Shown here: positions 40,510 to 49,484 of the stretch, in pieces | How the letters are laid out: every line of letters begins with the position of its first letter | Numbering within the stretch: position 1 is the first letter of the stretch | Notes under the pieces: model-generated | What the model was told of the DNA's origin: nothing | What the model saw: only the letters and a program-made list of their open reading frames with translations | The model's database searches: none | Translations under genes and position numbers: made by a program | NCBI RefSeq assembly: GCF_014647795.1 | Contig: NZ_BMPW01000001.1 | Span: 310,001-374,000 of the forward strand | DNA: 64,000 nt | Reading direction: 5' to 3' | From: Actinoplanes campanulatus | GTDB lineage: Bacteria; Actinomycetota; Actinomycetes; Mycobacteriales; Micromonosporaceae

Positions 40510-40834
40510 CCTTGGCGCGGGCGACCCGGTCCGGCGGCAGTTTGTAGGTGGCGGCCCGGACCAGCCCCTCGGGCACCGTGTGCCGTCCCTCCCGCTGCTC
40601 CGGCACGTCCGGGGCGAGCGGGACGACCTGCGGCGCGACCGGCCGCTGACCGGCGGCGCGCGCGGCCATGCTGAACACGCTGCGGGTGGCCGTCTCGTAG
40701 CCGTGCCGGTACGCCTCCCGCAGCTCCGCCCCGCTCTGCCGGCGCTGGTGGATCCGGCCCGCGACGTATCCGGCACAGGCCATGGCGGCGGCGGCCAAAC
40801 CGACGAGGAGAAGGGTGTCGCCCGGTGCGCTCAT
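40475..40834 (-). CDS. Small single-pass membrane protein
   Basis: A 119-residue protein with one N-terminal transmembrane helix ([19 protein letters not shown], about 8-26) followed by a charged cytoplasmic region ([22 protein letters not shown]) and a basic, Pro/Arg-rich tail. I do not recognise the family. The coding assignment rests on its transmembrane start, the absence of a competing frame outside the 35-base overlap with rnhA, and its position upstream of a divergent gene. Confidence 0.6.
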   Translation of the reverse strand: MSAPGDTLLLVGLAAAAMACAGYVAGRIHQRRQSGAELREAYRHGYETATRSVFSMAARAAGQRPVAPQVVPLAPDVPEQREGRHTVPEGLVRAATYKLPPDRVARAKVTGRRVPRPRG

Positions 40835-40878
40835 TCTGCGATTGTGACGAATCGGATAGACCGCCAGCTATGGCCCGT

Positions 40879-40907
40879 TTGACGTACCCCGTTGGAATTA
40901 GGTTAAT
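40879..40907 (+). promoter_or_regulatory. Promoter of the solute-binding lipoprotein gene
   Basis: TTGACG (40879-40884) and GTTAAT (40902-40907) are separated by 17 bases and lie about 45 bases upstream of the lipoprotein ATG. This is a good vegetative-type promoter in a locally AT-rich gap. Confidence 0.55.
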
Positions 40908-40950
40908 GGTCGCACTGTGCAATGAAGCGACTCGATGATGGGGGAAGTCC

Positions 40951-42213
40951 ATGCGCACCACCCGTCGTGCCCTGGCGGCCGTCGTCGGCGCCACCGCGCT
41001 GCTGGTGACGTCCGCCTGCGGGCCCGGCGAGGACGACACCGCCGCCTCGACGGTCGAGGTCTTCACCTGGTGGGCCGGCGGCGGCGAGAAGGCGGGCCTG
41101 GACGCCCTGGCCGGCCTGTTCACGGAGTCCTGCCCCGGGCAGCGGTTCGAGAGCGGAGTGGTCCCCGGCGGCGCCGGGGTGGACGCCAAGCAGGTGCTCG
41201 CCGCCCGCCTCCAGCACAACGACGCCCCGGACACCTTCCAGGTGCACGCCGGCGCGGAGCTGCTCGACCACATCGACGCGGACCAGGTGCGGGACCTCAG
41301 CGCGGAGTACCGGACCTGGGGCCTGCGCGACGCGCTGCCGGCCGGCCTGGTCGCCGATCTCACCGTCAACGACCGGATCTACTCGGTTCCGGCCGGCGTG
41401 CACCGGGCCAACGTGGTCTGGACCAACGACCAGGTGCTCGCCGACGCCGGCATCCTGGTCGCCCCGAAGACCCTGAAGGAGTTCATCGGCAACCTGGAGC
41501 GGCTGCGCCGCTCCGGGGTCGAGTCCCCGCTCGCGCTCGGCCGTGACTGGACCCAGCTCATGCTGCTGGAGTCGGTGCTGATCAGCGATCTCGGCCCGAA
41601 GCGGTTCAGTGGCCTGTTCACCGGCACGACGAAGTGGGACAGCCGGGCGGTCGAGCTGGCGATCGAGGACTACGCCCGGATCGTCGAGTTCAGCAACACC
41701 GACCGCGACTCGCTCGACTGGCCGGAGGCCACCCGCCTGCTCATCGACGGCAAGGCCGGCTACCAGCTGATGGGCGACTGGGTCACCGCCGAGATGGCGG
41801 CGAACACCTTCAGCGGGTACGACAGCTTCACCTTCCCCGGCAACGGCATGGCCTTCCAGTGGCTGGCCGACTCGTTCGTGCTGACCACCGGCGCGGCCAA
41901 CCCGGAGGGCGCCCGCTGCTGGCTGGAGACCGTCGCCTCGCCACGGGGACAGCAGGCGTTCAGCGTGCGCAAGGGCTCCATCCCGGCCCGGACCGACGCG
42001 CCGACCGACGGCTTCACCGACTATCAGCTCGAGGCGGTCGCGGACTGGCGGTCGGGCACCCCGGTCCCGTCCTGCGCGCACGGCTCGGCCTGCTCGCAGC
42101 CCTGGCAGAACGCGGCCAACGCGGCACTCGGCGCCTTCTCCACCTCGGGTGACGCCACCGCGTTGCGGAGCGCCCTCGCCGCGGCCGCCAAACAGTTCAT
42201 CAGGCAGCCGTAA
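40951..42213 (+). CDS. Orphan ABC transporter sugar-binding lipoprotein
   Basis: A 420-residue extracellular solute-binding protein of family 1. A lipoprotein signal (RR, hydrophobic core, LLVTSAC lipobox) is followed by VEVFTWWAGGGEKAGLDAL, which is typical of carbohydrate-binding proteins of the UgpB/MalE type. Two Cys pairs (SCPGQ region and SCAHGSACSQPW) may form disulfides. GGGGGAAG precedes the ATG. No permease or ATPase gene is adjacent, so it must pair with a transporter elsewhere or act as a sensor. The ligD gene follows 17 bases later. Confidence 0.83.
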   Translation: MRTTRRALAAVVGATALLVTSACGPGEDDTAASTVEVFTWWAGGGEKAGLDALAGLFTESCPGQRFESGVVPGGAGVDAKQVLAARLQHNDAPDTFQVHAGAELLDHIDADQVRDLSAEYRTWGLRDALPAGLVADLTVNDRIYSVPAGVHRANVVWTNDQVLADAGILVAPKTLKEFIGNLERLRRSGVESPLALGRDWTQLMLLESVLISDLGPKRFSGLFTGTTKWDSRAVELAIEDYARIVEFSNTDRDSLDWPEATRLLIDGKAGYQLMGDWVTAEMAANTFSGYDSFTFPGNGMAFQWLADSFVLTTGAANPEGARCWLETVASPRGQQAFSVRKGSIPARTDAPTDGFTDYQLEAVADWRSGTPVPSCAHGSACSQPWQNAANAALGAFSTSGDATALRSALAAAAKQFIRQP

Positions 42214-42230
42214 CAGGGCACGATGGGTGC

Positions 42231-43187
42231 ATGGGTGAGGAACGTGACGGCGTACCGCTGACCAACCTGGACCAGGAGCTCTTCCCCGGGGCCGGGGCCA
42301 CCAAGCGGGATCTGATCGACTACCTGGACGTGATGGCCGGCCGGTTCCTCCCGGTGCTGCGCGACCGGCCGCTCTCGGTCATCCGGGTGCTCCGCGGCCA
42401 GGACCGGTTCATGCAGAAGAACCTGCCGAAGTACACGCCGGACTGGGTGCCCCGGGCCACGGTCTGGGCCGAATCGTCGCACCGCGAGGTGACCTACCCG
42501 CTGGCCAACGACCGCCGCACGCTCTACTGGCTGGGCAACCAGCGGGCCGTCGAGTACCACCCGGCGTTGATGACCGCCGGATCCACCCACCCGACCCACC
42601 TGATCATGGATCTGGACCCGCCGGAGGACGGCGGCTTCGGCGTGGCCGTGGCCGGCGCCCGGCTGGTCCGGCAGGCGCTCGCCGACATCGGCATGTCCGG
42701 GGCGGTCAAGACCAGCGGGGCCAAGGGCGTGCACGTCTTCGTCCCGCTCGCCGAGGGCGCCGCCGTGGAGGACGTGGCGGCCGCCCAGCGCGCGGTCGCC
42801 GCCCGGGCCGAGCGCCTGGACCCGGAGCTGGCCACCACCGCGTTCATCCGCGAGGACCGGCACGGCCGGGTGTTCCTCGACGCCACCCGGGCGGGCGGGG
42901 CCACCGTGGCGGCGGCCTACAGCCCGCGGGCCCGGCCCGGCGTTCCGGTCTCGTTCCCGGTCGGCTGGGACGACCTGGACCGGGTCACGCCCGCCGACTT
43001 CACCCTGCGCACCGTGCCCGGCCTGCTCGGCGACCGCGACCCGTGGGCGGCCGGCATGCCCGCCCCGCAGCGACTCGACCCCGGGCTGGTCGCCGAGGGG
43101 CACACCATCCCGGTCGCCCGGGTGCAGGCCATGCACGAGGGAAAGCGCCGCGCCCGGGCACGCCGGGAGGCGGCCGGCGAGGGCTAG
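42231..43187 (+). CDS. ligD: LigD-type DNA polymerase/primase domain protein
   Basis: A 318-residue stand-alone polymerase domain of bacterial LigD. The metal-binding residues Asp127 and Asp129 (IMDLDPPE) and Asp217 (VFLDATR) are present, as is the conserved SGAKGVHVFVP. Such domains fill gaps and add ribonucleotides in Ku-dependent end joining; the ligase is made as a separate protein in many actinobacteria. No Ku or ligase gene is in the window. The ATG is 17 bases after the upstream lipoprotein gene. The stop codon lies inside a 15-bp terminator stem. Confidence 0.88.
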   Translation: MGEERDGVPLTNLDQELFPGAGATKRDLIDYLDVMAGRFLPVLRDRPLSVIRVLRGQDRFMQKNLPKYTPDWVPRATVWAESSHREVTYPLANDRRTLYWLGNQRAVEYHPALMTAGSTHPTHLIMDLDPPEDGGFGVAVAGARLVRQALADIGMSGAVKTSGAKGVHVFVPLAEGAAVEDVAAAQRAVAARAERLDPELATTAFIREDRHGRVFLDATRAGGATVAAAYSPRARPGVPVSFPVGWDDLDRVTPADFTLRTVPGLLGDRDPWAAGMPAPQRLDPGLVAEGHTIPVARVQAMHEGKRRARARREAAGEG

Positions 43188-43221
43188 GGCCTATCTGGGT
43201 GATCCACCAGATAGGCCCTAG
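43184..43221 (+). terminator. 15-bp perfect terminator stem overlapping the ligD stop
   Basis: CTAGGGCCTATCTGG (43184-43198) is exactly complementary to 43207-43221, with an 8-base loop. The ligD TAG codon (43185-43187) forms part of the stem, so termination follows the end of translation immediately. Confidence 0.83.
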
Positions 43222-43224
43222 GGT

Positions 43225-43242
43225 CTACACCGATCGGTGTAG
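43225..43242 (+). promoter_or_regulatory. Perfect 18-bp palindrome upstream of a two-component system
   Basis: CTACACCGATCGGTGTAG is a perfect palindrome located 4 bases after the ligD terminator and 22 bases before the kinase ATG. Its form, spacing and location suit an operator for the two-component genes, but no cognate regulator can be named. Confidence 0.55.
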
Positions 43243-43263
43243 GCCGGTACTCGGGAGGCGTCG

Positions 43264-44418
43264 ATGCGGTTGACAGCGGCGGTAGGACGCGCCGCCCCGC
43301 CCGCCGAACCTAGCGTTCCCGGCATGACGACGAACCTGACCCGCACCGCCGCCGTCCTGACGCTGGTGGGCGTGCCGACCGGGCTCGCCCTGACCGGCGG
43401 GCTCGGCGAGACCGTCCTGGTCGGCACGCTCGCCGCGTGCCTGGCCGGACTGGTCCTGGCCGCCCGCCGGTGGCCGCTCGGCGTGCTCATCATGTCCTTC
43501 TGCACCGTCGCCGCCTGGCGGGTGGCCGAGCTCATCACCGCCGGTTGGCTGTGGCCCGCGACCGCCGCCCTGGTGGCACTGGTCCTGGCCGGGCGGCCGC
43601 GGACCGCGATCATCGCTTCGGTGCTCATGCTGTGGTGGGGTCTCACCCTGGACACCTTCGTCTACCCGCACTCGCCCGACTGGGTGCTCGCCCACCTCGG
43701 CGGGGAGGCGCTGTGGGTGGCCGCCGCGCTCGCCGGCGCGTCCGCGTACCGGAACACGCTCCGCTGGCGTGCCGAGATGGCGCACCGGATCACCCAGGAC
43801 GAGCAGCGACGGCACCTCGAGGCGAGCCGGAGGCGGGCCGAGGAGCGGGTGGAGATCGCCCGTGACCTGCACGACGTGGTCTCGCACACGCTGGCCGTGG
43901 TCGGCGTGCACCTGAACGTGGCGCTGGACGCGTTCGACGAGGAGCCGGAGGAGGCGAAGGCCTCGCTGAAGCTGGCCCAGGAGGTCCGCGGCCGGGCCAT
44001 GACCGACTTGAAGGCGCTGGTCGGCGTGCTGCGTGAGGGTGAACTGCCGGCGCTGGAAGGCTTGGAGCGGCTGATCGGCCGGGTCCGTGACGCCGGGCTG
44101 GACGTGTCGTTCGACGAGGTCGGCGACCCGGTCGAGGTGCCGGCGCCGGTGGCCGCCGCCGTCTACCGGGTGGTGCAGGAGTCGCTGACCAACACCGTCC
44201 GGCACGCGGGCGCCACCCGCGTCCGGGTCACCCTGCGCTACGCGCCCGGCAGTGTTCTGGTCGACGTGCACGACGACGGCGCCGCGGCCGGGCCGATGGC
44301 CGACGGGCACGGCATCTCCGGCATGCGGGAGCGGGTTGCCGCGCTCGGCGGCGCGCTCACCGCCGGTCCGGTCAAGGACGGTTTCACGGTACGAGCGACC
44401 ATCCCCATCACGGAGTGA
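43264..44418 (+). CDS. NarL-type sensor histidine kinase
   Basis: A 384-residue kinase with four or five short transmembrane helices (about 30-165) and almost no extracellular loops, suggesting membrane-embedded sensing. The HisKA_3 phosphoacceptor is His203 (EIARDLHDVVSHTLAVVG). The ATPase domain has QESLTNTVRHAGA (N box) and GHGISGMRERV (G box). GGGAGG 5 bases before the ATG supports this start; an ATG at 43324 would remove a 20-residue cytoplasmic lead. The regulator gene follows by 2 bases. Confidence 0.86.
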   Translation: MRLTAAVGRAAPPAEPSVPGMTTNLTRTAAVLTLVGVPTGLALTGGLGETVLVGTLAACLAGLVLAARRWPLGVLIMSFCTVAAWRVAELITAGWLWPATAALVALVLAGRPRTAIIASVLMLWWGLTLDTFVYPHSPDWVLAHLGGEALWVAAALAGASAYRNTLRWRAEMAHRITQDEQRRHLEASRRRAEERVEIARDLHDVVSHTLAVVGVHLNVALDAFDEEPEEAKASLKLAQEVRGRAMTDLKALVGVLREGELPALEGLERLIGRVRDAGLDVSFDEVGDPVEVPAPVAAAVYRVVQESLTNTVRHAGATRVRVTLRYAPGSVLVDVHDDGAAAGPMADGHGISGMRERVAALGGALTAGPVKDGFTVRATIPITE

Positions 44419-44420
44419 AG

Positions 44421-45077
44421 ATGACCATCTCGGTGCTCCTCGCCGACGACCAGCACCTGGTCCGCGCCGGTTTCCGCAGTCTGCTGCGGCGCGGGCGGGA
44501 CATCACGGTGGTGGGCGAGGCGTCCACCGGTGACGAGGCGGTGCGCGCCGCCCGTACCCTGCGCCCCGACGTGATCCTGATGGACATCCGGATGCCCGGG
44601 ATGGACGGCATCACGGCCACGAGGCAGATCCTCGGCTTCCACCCCGCGAAGATCATCATCCTGACCACCTTCGAGACCGACGAGTACGTGTTCGCCGCGC
44701 TCGCGGCCGGGGCCAGCGGCTTCCTCACCAAGGAGATCGACCCGGACGGGCTGCGCAACGCGGTCCGGGTGGTGGCCGCCGGGGACGCCCTGCTCTCCCC
44801 CAGCGTCACCCGCCGGGTGGTCGGTGAGTTCGCCCACCGCCCGGTCGCGGCGGCCGCGTCCCCCGGCGGCGACCGGCTGGCGGTGCTCACCGAGCGGGAG
44901 CGGGAGGTGGTCCGGCTGGTCGCCACCGGCCTCTCCAACGACGACATCGCCCGCGAACTGGTGATCAGCCCGCTGACCGCGAAGACCCATGTCACCCGGG
45001 CGATCGCCAAGCTGGGCGTCCGCGACCGGGTGCAGCTGGTGATCGTGGCGTTCCAGGACGGCCTGGTCGGGAACTGA
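44421..45077 (+). CDS. NarL/LuxR-family response regulator
   Basis: The 218-residue regulator has a receiver domain (Asp9/Asp10, phosphoacceptor Asp55 in LMDIRMPGMDG, LTKEIDPDG switch region) and a LuxR DNA-binding domain (LTEREREVVRLVATGLSNDDIA, about 150-210). GGAG precedes the ATG at 44421, which is 2 bases after the kinase stop; an in-frame GTG two codons earlier is less well placed. It is the cognate partner of the kinase and may bind the palindrome at 43225-43242. Confidence 0.9.
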   Translation: MTISVLLADDQHLVRAGFRSLLRRGRDITVVGEASTGDEAVRAARTLRPDVILMDIRMPGMDGITATRQILGFHPAKIIILTTFETDEYVFAALAAGASGFLTKEIDPDGLRNAVRVVAAGDALLSPSVTRRVVGEFAHRPVAAAASPGGDRLAVLTEREREVVRLVATGLSNDDIARELVISPLTAKTHVTRAIAKLGVRDRVQLVIVAFQDGLVGN

Positions 45078-45165
45078 CCCGCGGGATCTCCTCAAGAGCG
45101 GCTGCCGCGGCCCGATGACCCGGTTACCACCAGTGCATGGTGGCGGACCGGAAGGGGGTGAGCGG

Positions 45166-47895
45166 ATGGCGGTCGACCGTACGGCCATGGAACCGGGCGC
45201 GTCGCGTCGCTGGATCCGCCGCTGTGTCGCGGTCGGAGCCCTGTTCCTGGTCGTCGCCGTACTGGTGATGAGCAGGGCCGGCGGAACTGCCGTGGCCGGC
45301 GCCATCGGCACCTGGGCCCTGCTGGCCGGGGCCGCGCTCGCGGCCGGCGCCTGCGTGTGGCGGTCCCGCGGCTTCACCGGCCGGGCCCGCTGGGGCTGGG
45401 CGCTGCTCGCCGCCGGGCTGCTGACCTGGGGTTTCGCCCAGTTCACGTGGCTTGCCCACCGGTGGGTGCCGGGCGTGCCGGAGGTCCTGGCGCGGCGGGG
45501 TGTGGAGGACGTCGGCCTGGTCGGGCTGGGTCTGCTCATCCCGGCCGCGCTGCTGACCATGCCGCGCGCCGCCCAGCCTCTGGCGAACCGGATCCGCAGC
45601 GTCCTCGACGGCCTGCTGATCGCGGCGTCGCTCGTACTGCTGGCCTGGATCTTCGTCGTGGACGACCTCGCGGCCGACGCGCACGGGCCGCGCTTCTACC
45701 TGACGCTGTTCTTCCCGCTGGCCGACGTCGTGATCGCGACCATGGTCGCCTACATGCTGCCGTTGCGGCGGGACCGGCGCGACTTCGGCGCCGACCTGAC
45801 GTTCGTCTGCGCCGGCCTGCTCGCCTTCGCGGTCGCCGACGCCGGGCACGTCTATCTGCACCTGGTACACGATTTCGGCGCGGGGCCGATCGCGCATCTG
45901 GGCTGGCTGGCCGGCTACGCGCTGATCACGATGGGCGCGCTGCGACCCCGGGTCGCCACCGACGCCCCGCTGAGCCTGCCGCCGGGCGTGTGGAGCACCG
46001 CGGTCATGATGCCGTACCTCACGGTGATCGCCGCCCTGGTCGCCAGCGTCATGCTCCAGCTACAGACCGGGCACGTCCCCACGTTCGTGGGCTTCACCAG
46101 GTCCTTCCTGATCCTGCTGCTCATCGGCCGGCAGTTGCTCACCCAGCTGGAGAACCGGGCGCTGACCCGCGGCCTGGAGATCCGGGTCGCCGACCGCACC
46201 GCCGAGCTGTACGCCCGTGAGCAGCACTTCCACGCCCTCGTCCGGAGCAGCTCGGACGTGATCACGGTGATCGACAGCTCCGGGGTGATCCGCTACCAGT
46301 CCGAGTCGATGCAGCGTGTGTTCGGCTACCCGGCGGCGCTGTTCGTCGGCCGCCGCTACACCGACCTGGTCGACGCGGAGGTGGCGATGCGGCTGGCCCA
46401 GGCGATGCGGCAGGTCGCCGCCCGCCCGTTCGCCAACGTCACCCTCGAGGTCGTGCACACCCACCAGGACGGGCGCAAGCGGCCCTCCGAGGCGATCATC
46501 ACGAACCTGGTGGACGACCCGCACGTGGCCGGCTTCGTGCTGAACACCCGGGACATCAGCGATCGGATGGAGCTCCAGGAGCAGCTGGTGCACGAGGCGT
46601 ACCACGACTCGCTCACCCAGCTCGCCAACCGTGCCATGTTCCGTGAGCGGACCGCCGCCGCGCTGGAGAGCGGCGCCACCGCCACCGTGCTGCATCTCGA
46701 CATGGACGGCTTCAAGCGGGTCAACGACAGTCTCGGGCACCTGGCCGGCGACCAGTTGCTGGTCCGGATCGCCGACCGGCTGCGCGGCTGCCTCCGTGAG
46801 GACGACCTGGTGGCCCGGTTCGGCGCCGACGAGTTCGGGGTGCTGCTGACCGGCGACGACGGCGCCGAGGAGGTGGCCCGGCGGATCCTCGACGACCTGG
46901 ACGCGCCGGTCATGCTGGGCGCACGGCAGATCCACGTACGGGCCAGCATCGGCCTGGCCGGCACCGACCTGCTGGAGGAGTCCGCCGACACGCACGGTGA
47001 CCGGGCCGAGCAGCTGATGCGCAACGCCGACCTGGCCATGCACCACGCCAAGGCGGTCGGCGGCGGCGTCTTCGCGACCTACCGCCCGCGGATGCGCGAC
47101 GGCCTGGTCGAGCGCCTGGAACTCGAGTCCGACCTGCGTGCCGCCCTGGAGAACGGTGAGCTGCGCCTGCACTACCAGCCCACCGTCGACCTGGAGACCA
47201 GCCAGGTGGTCGGCTTCGAGGCGCTGATCCGCTGGCCGCACCCGACCCGCGGCATGATCAACCCACTGGACTTCATCCCGATCGCCGAGGCCACCGGCCT
47301 GATCGTGCCGCTGGGCCGCTGGGTCCTGCACGAGGCGTGCCGTCAGGCCGTCGAATGGTCGGCAGCCTCCGGCGGCCGCCCGCTCAAGATGTCGGTCAAC
47401 GTCTCGGTCCGCCAGTTCGACCGGGCCGACCTGGCCGAGACCGTCGCCGCCGTGCTCGCCGAGACCGGCATGCCCGCCGACCGCCTCTGCCTGGAGATGA
47501 CCGAGAGCGTTCTGATGACGGACACCGAGGCCAACCTGGAACAGCTCGTCCGTCTCAAGGCGCTCGGCCTCACCCTGGCCATCGACGACTTCGGCACCGG
47601 CTACTCGTCCCTGGCCTACCTGCGCCGTTTCCCGGTCGACACCCTCAAGATCGACCGCTCGTTCGTCGAACGCCTCGGCGTCATCGCCGACGACACCGCC
47701 CTCACCGACACCATCGTCCGCCTGGGCCGCAGCCTCGGCATGGCCACCGTCGCCGAGGGCATCGAGGAGTTCGGCCAGCTCGCGGCCCTCCGTGAGATGG
47801 GTTGCGGTTTCGCCCAGGGCTACTACTTCTCCCGCCCGGTCCCGGCCGACGAGGCCGGCCTCCTCTTCCTGGAGGGAGCCCACACACCCGCCTGA
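45166..47895 (+). CDS. Membrane PAS-GGDEF-EAL c-di-GMP turnover protein
   Basis: A 909-residue protein with about nine to ten transmembrane helices (residues 20-320), a PAS domain (about 350-470), a GGDEF domain (about 475-640) and an EAL domain (about 645-900). The cyclase signature is altered to GADEF (553-557). The EAL motif (685-687, GFEALIRWPHP) and the downstream DDFGTGYSS and ETxV-type ESV residues of phosphodiesterases are intact. It probably degrades c-di-GMP, perhaps also making some. The ATG at 45166 follows a G-rich stretch; a GTG-type start 17 codons upstream is less likely. Its effect on the riboswitch-controlled adhesin at 32377 is an inference. Confidence 0.88.
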   Translation: MAVDRTAMEPGASRRWIRRCVAVGALFLVVAVLVMSRAGGTAVAGAIGTWALLAGAALAAGACVWRSRGFTGRARWGWALLAAGLLTWGFAQFTWLAHRWVPGVPEVLARRGVEDVGLVGLGLLIPAALLTMPRAAQPLANRIRSVLDGLLIAASLVLLAWIFVVDDLAADAHGPRFYLTLFFPLADVVIATMVAYMLPLRRDRRDFGADLTFVCAGLLAFAVADAGHVYLHLVHDFGAGPIAHLGWLAGYALITMGALRPRVATDAPLSLPPGVWSTAVMMPYLTVIAALVASVMLQLQTGHVPTFVGFTRSFLILLLIGRQLLTQLENRALTRGLEIRVADRTAELYAREQHFHALVRSSSDVITVIDSSGVIRYQSESMQRVFGYPAALFVGRRYTDLVDAEVAMRLAQAMRQVAARPFANVTLEVVHTHQDGRKRPSEAIITNLVDDPHVAGFVLNTRDISDRMELQEQLVHEAYHDSLTQLANRAMFRERTAAALESGATATVLHLDMDGFKRVNDSLGHLAGDQLLVRIADRLRGCLREDDLVARFGADEFGVLLTGDDGAEEVARRILDDLDAPVMLGARQIHVRASIGLAGTDLLEESADTHGDRAEQLMRNADLAMHHAKAVGGGVFATYRPRMRDGLVERLELESDLRAALENGELRLHYQPTVDLETSQVVGFEALIRWPHPTRGMINPLDFIPIAEATGLIVPLGRWVLHEACRQAVEWSAASGGRPLKMSVNVSVRQFDRADLAETVAAVLAETGMPADRLCLEMTESVLMTDTEANLEQLVRLKALGLTLAIDDFGTGYSSLAYLRRFPVDTLKIDRSFVERLGVIADDTALTDTIVRLGRSLGMATVAEGIEEFGQLAALREMGCGFAQGYYFSRPVPADEAGLLFLEGAHTPA

Positions 47896-47978
47896 TCCAG
47901 GCGTACCCGAGAAAGGTCCTCCAGAAGGACCCGGCAGATCCCGCGGCCGAGACGCGGCACAGGTTTAGGTTGACGTGC

Positions 47979-48884
47979 ATGCTCATCAGTTTCGGATGTC
48001 CGGTTTCCGGCGCCTGGGCGCAACCGGAGACACTGACCACGATCGCCCGACGGGCCGAGGAGCTCGGGTATCACGGGCTCTGGGCGTTTCAGCGACTGCT
48101 CGTCGGGCGGGACCAGGATCTCGCGCCGATCTATCACAGTGTGCTCGATCCCATGGTCGCGCTGACCTGGGCCGCCGCCGCCACGTCCCGGATCCGGCTC
48201 GGGGTTTCGGTGATCAACCTGCCGTACGTGTCGCCCACCTATCTGGCCAAGCAGGCCGGCTCCCTGGACCGGCTGTCCGGGGGGCGGTTCGACCTGGGAC
48301 TGGGAACAGGGTGGTCGGAGCCGGAGTTCGTGGCCACCGGGTCCGATCCGAAGCCGCGCGGGCCACGCACCGAGGAGTATCTGGAGGTGCTGAAGGTGCT
48401 GTTCAGTGGGGGTGAGGCCGAGTACGACGGCCGCTTCTACCGGGTGCCGCCGAGCCGGATGGCGCCGGCGCCGGCGCAGGCGGGTGGCCCGCCGGTTCTG
48501 CTCGGCGGAACCGCCGACGTCGCGCTGCGGCGGGCCGGGCGGATCGCGGCCGGCTGGGTGAGCAGCAGCCGGACAAGCCTGCCGGAGATCGAGCGTGGCG
48601 TGCGGATCGTCCGCGAAGCGGCGGAGGCCACAGGACGGGACCCGGATTCGGTGCGTATCGTCGTACGTGGCGTCGTCCAGGCCGGGCGGCGCGACGAGGC
48701 GATTCCGCTGTCCGGGACCTGGGGCCAGATCCGCGCGGGAGCCGAGAGGTACGCTGAGGCCGGCGCCACGGAGCTGTTCTACGAGCCCAACTGGGACCCG
48801 CGGATCGGCGGACCGGAGGCCGACCCGCGCGCGGCCGCGGATCTCGGGGCCGAGATCCTCGACGCGCTCGCGCCCAACGGCTGA
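47979..48884 (+). CDS. LLM-class (F420- or flavin-dependent) oxidoreductase
   Basis: A 301-residue luciferase-like monooxygenase-fold protein: LISFGCPVSGAWAQPETLTTIARRAEELGYHGLW at the N-terminus (split here in two overlapping halves), VSVINLPYVSPTYLAKQAGSLD, and GGRFDLGLGTGW, the last being the typical cofactor/phosphate-binding segment. Actinobacterial members mostly use F420. The substrate is unknown. The ATG at 47979 lies 7 bases after TAGGTT (47966-47971), which would be the -10 box of a leaderless transcript. No partner genes are nearby. Confidence 0.72.
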   Translation: MLISFGCPVSGAWAQPETLTTIARRAEELGYHGLWAFQRLLVGRDQDLAPIYHSVLDPMVALTWAAAATSRIRLGVSVINLPYVSPTYLAKQAGSLDRLSGGRFDLGLGTGWSEPEFVATGSDPKPRGPRTEEYLEVLKVLFSGGEAEYDGRFYRVPPSRMAPAPAQAGGPPVLLGGTADVALRRAGRIAAGWVSSSRTSLPEIERGVRIVREAAEATGRDPDSVRIVVRGVVQAGRRDEAIPLSGTWGQIRAGAERYAEAGATELFYEPNWDPRIGGPEADPRAAADLGAEILDALAPNG

Positions 48885-49484
48885 CCGTTCCAGACCGCTG
48901 CCATTAGGCCGATCCGGTGCCGGCGCCGTGCCCGGTCGGTCATCAATGGCGGCTTTCGATGGCCGGAATGGTTGCCGAATTGTCGCCCAGCCGGCCGGAG
49001 AGCGCGTCCCGTTCGGGCCAGGCGGACGGTCGGCGGAGCCCATCTATATACGGCGGAGACGGTCACCGACCGTAAATCTTCCGGCGATGGCCTCTACCGG
49101 CCGCAGGACCCACGGGAGGAACAGCCAACGAGGACATGATCTTGAAACGATGAAGAAACGGTGATGCGACATTCCAGGCCCGCCACTTCGATGACTCTGC
49201 GCAACCGTACGATTGCCCGCCGAATCTCCATAGCCGACAAAACGCCCACGGAACCAACCCACTACATGCCGGTATGGTGGTAAATTTGGGGTTTTGAGGA
49301 GTACTTCCGTGGCCGATGGTATGACCTAATCCATATGCTCGGGCCCGCTCTCTGTTATTCATTCGATGCGTCAACTCATTTCCTACGGCCCGATTCCCGA
49401 CTACGTTTGCCAACCGCAGCATCCGAATACCTCTCACGCACGGCGCATGTGAGGTGTGTCCGTCCATGGAGGTGAACTACCAGC
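48885..49484 (+). promoter_or_regulatory. GC-poor leader region of the peptide ABC operon
   Basis: This 600-base gap has no credible gene. Its right half is much less GC-rich (about 50% around 49261-49320) than the genome. It includes TATATA (49045-49050), an inverted repeat ACGGTC/GACCGT (49059-49073), and a direct repeat GAAACGATGAAGAAACGGTG (49147-49166 approximately). GGAGGTGA near 49470 is the ribosome-binding site of the first permease. It probably carries the operon promoter and a long untranslated leader. Confidence 0.45.

Noticed and set aside
40951-42213. Idea that the sugar-binding lipoprotein starts a transport operon
   Set aside because: The next gene is a LigD polymerase domain with a terminator after it; no permease or ATPase is nearby.
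49063-49467. A 134-codon minus-strand frame in the GC-poor leader
   Set aside because: No domain or ribosome-binding site and no codon bias like real genes here; kept as leader DNA.
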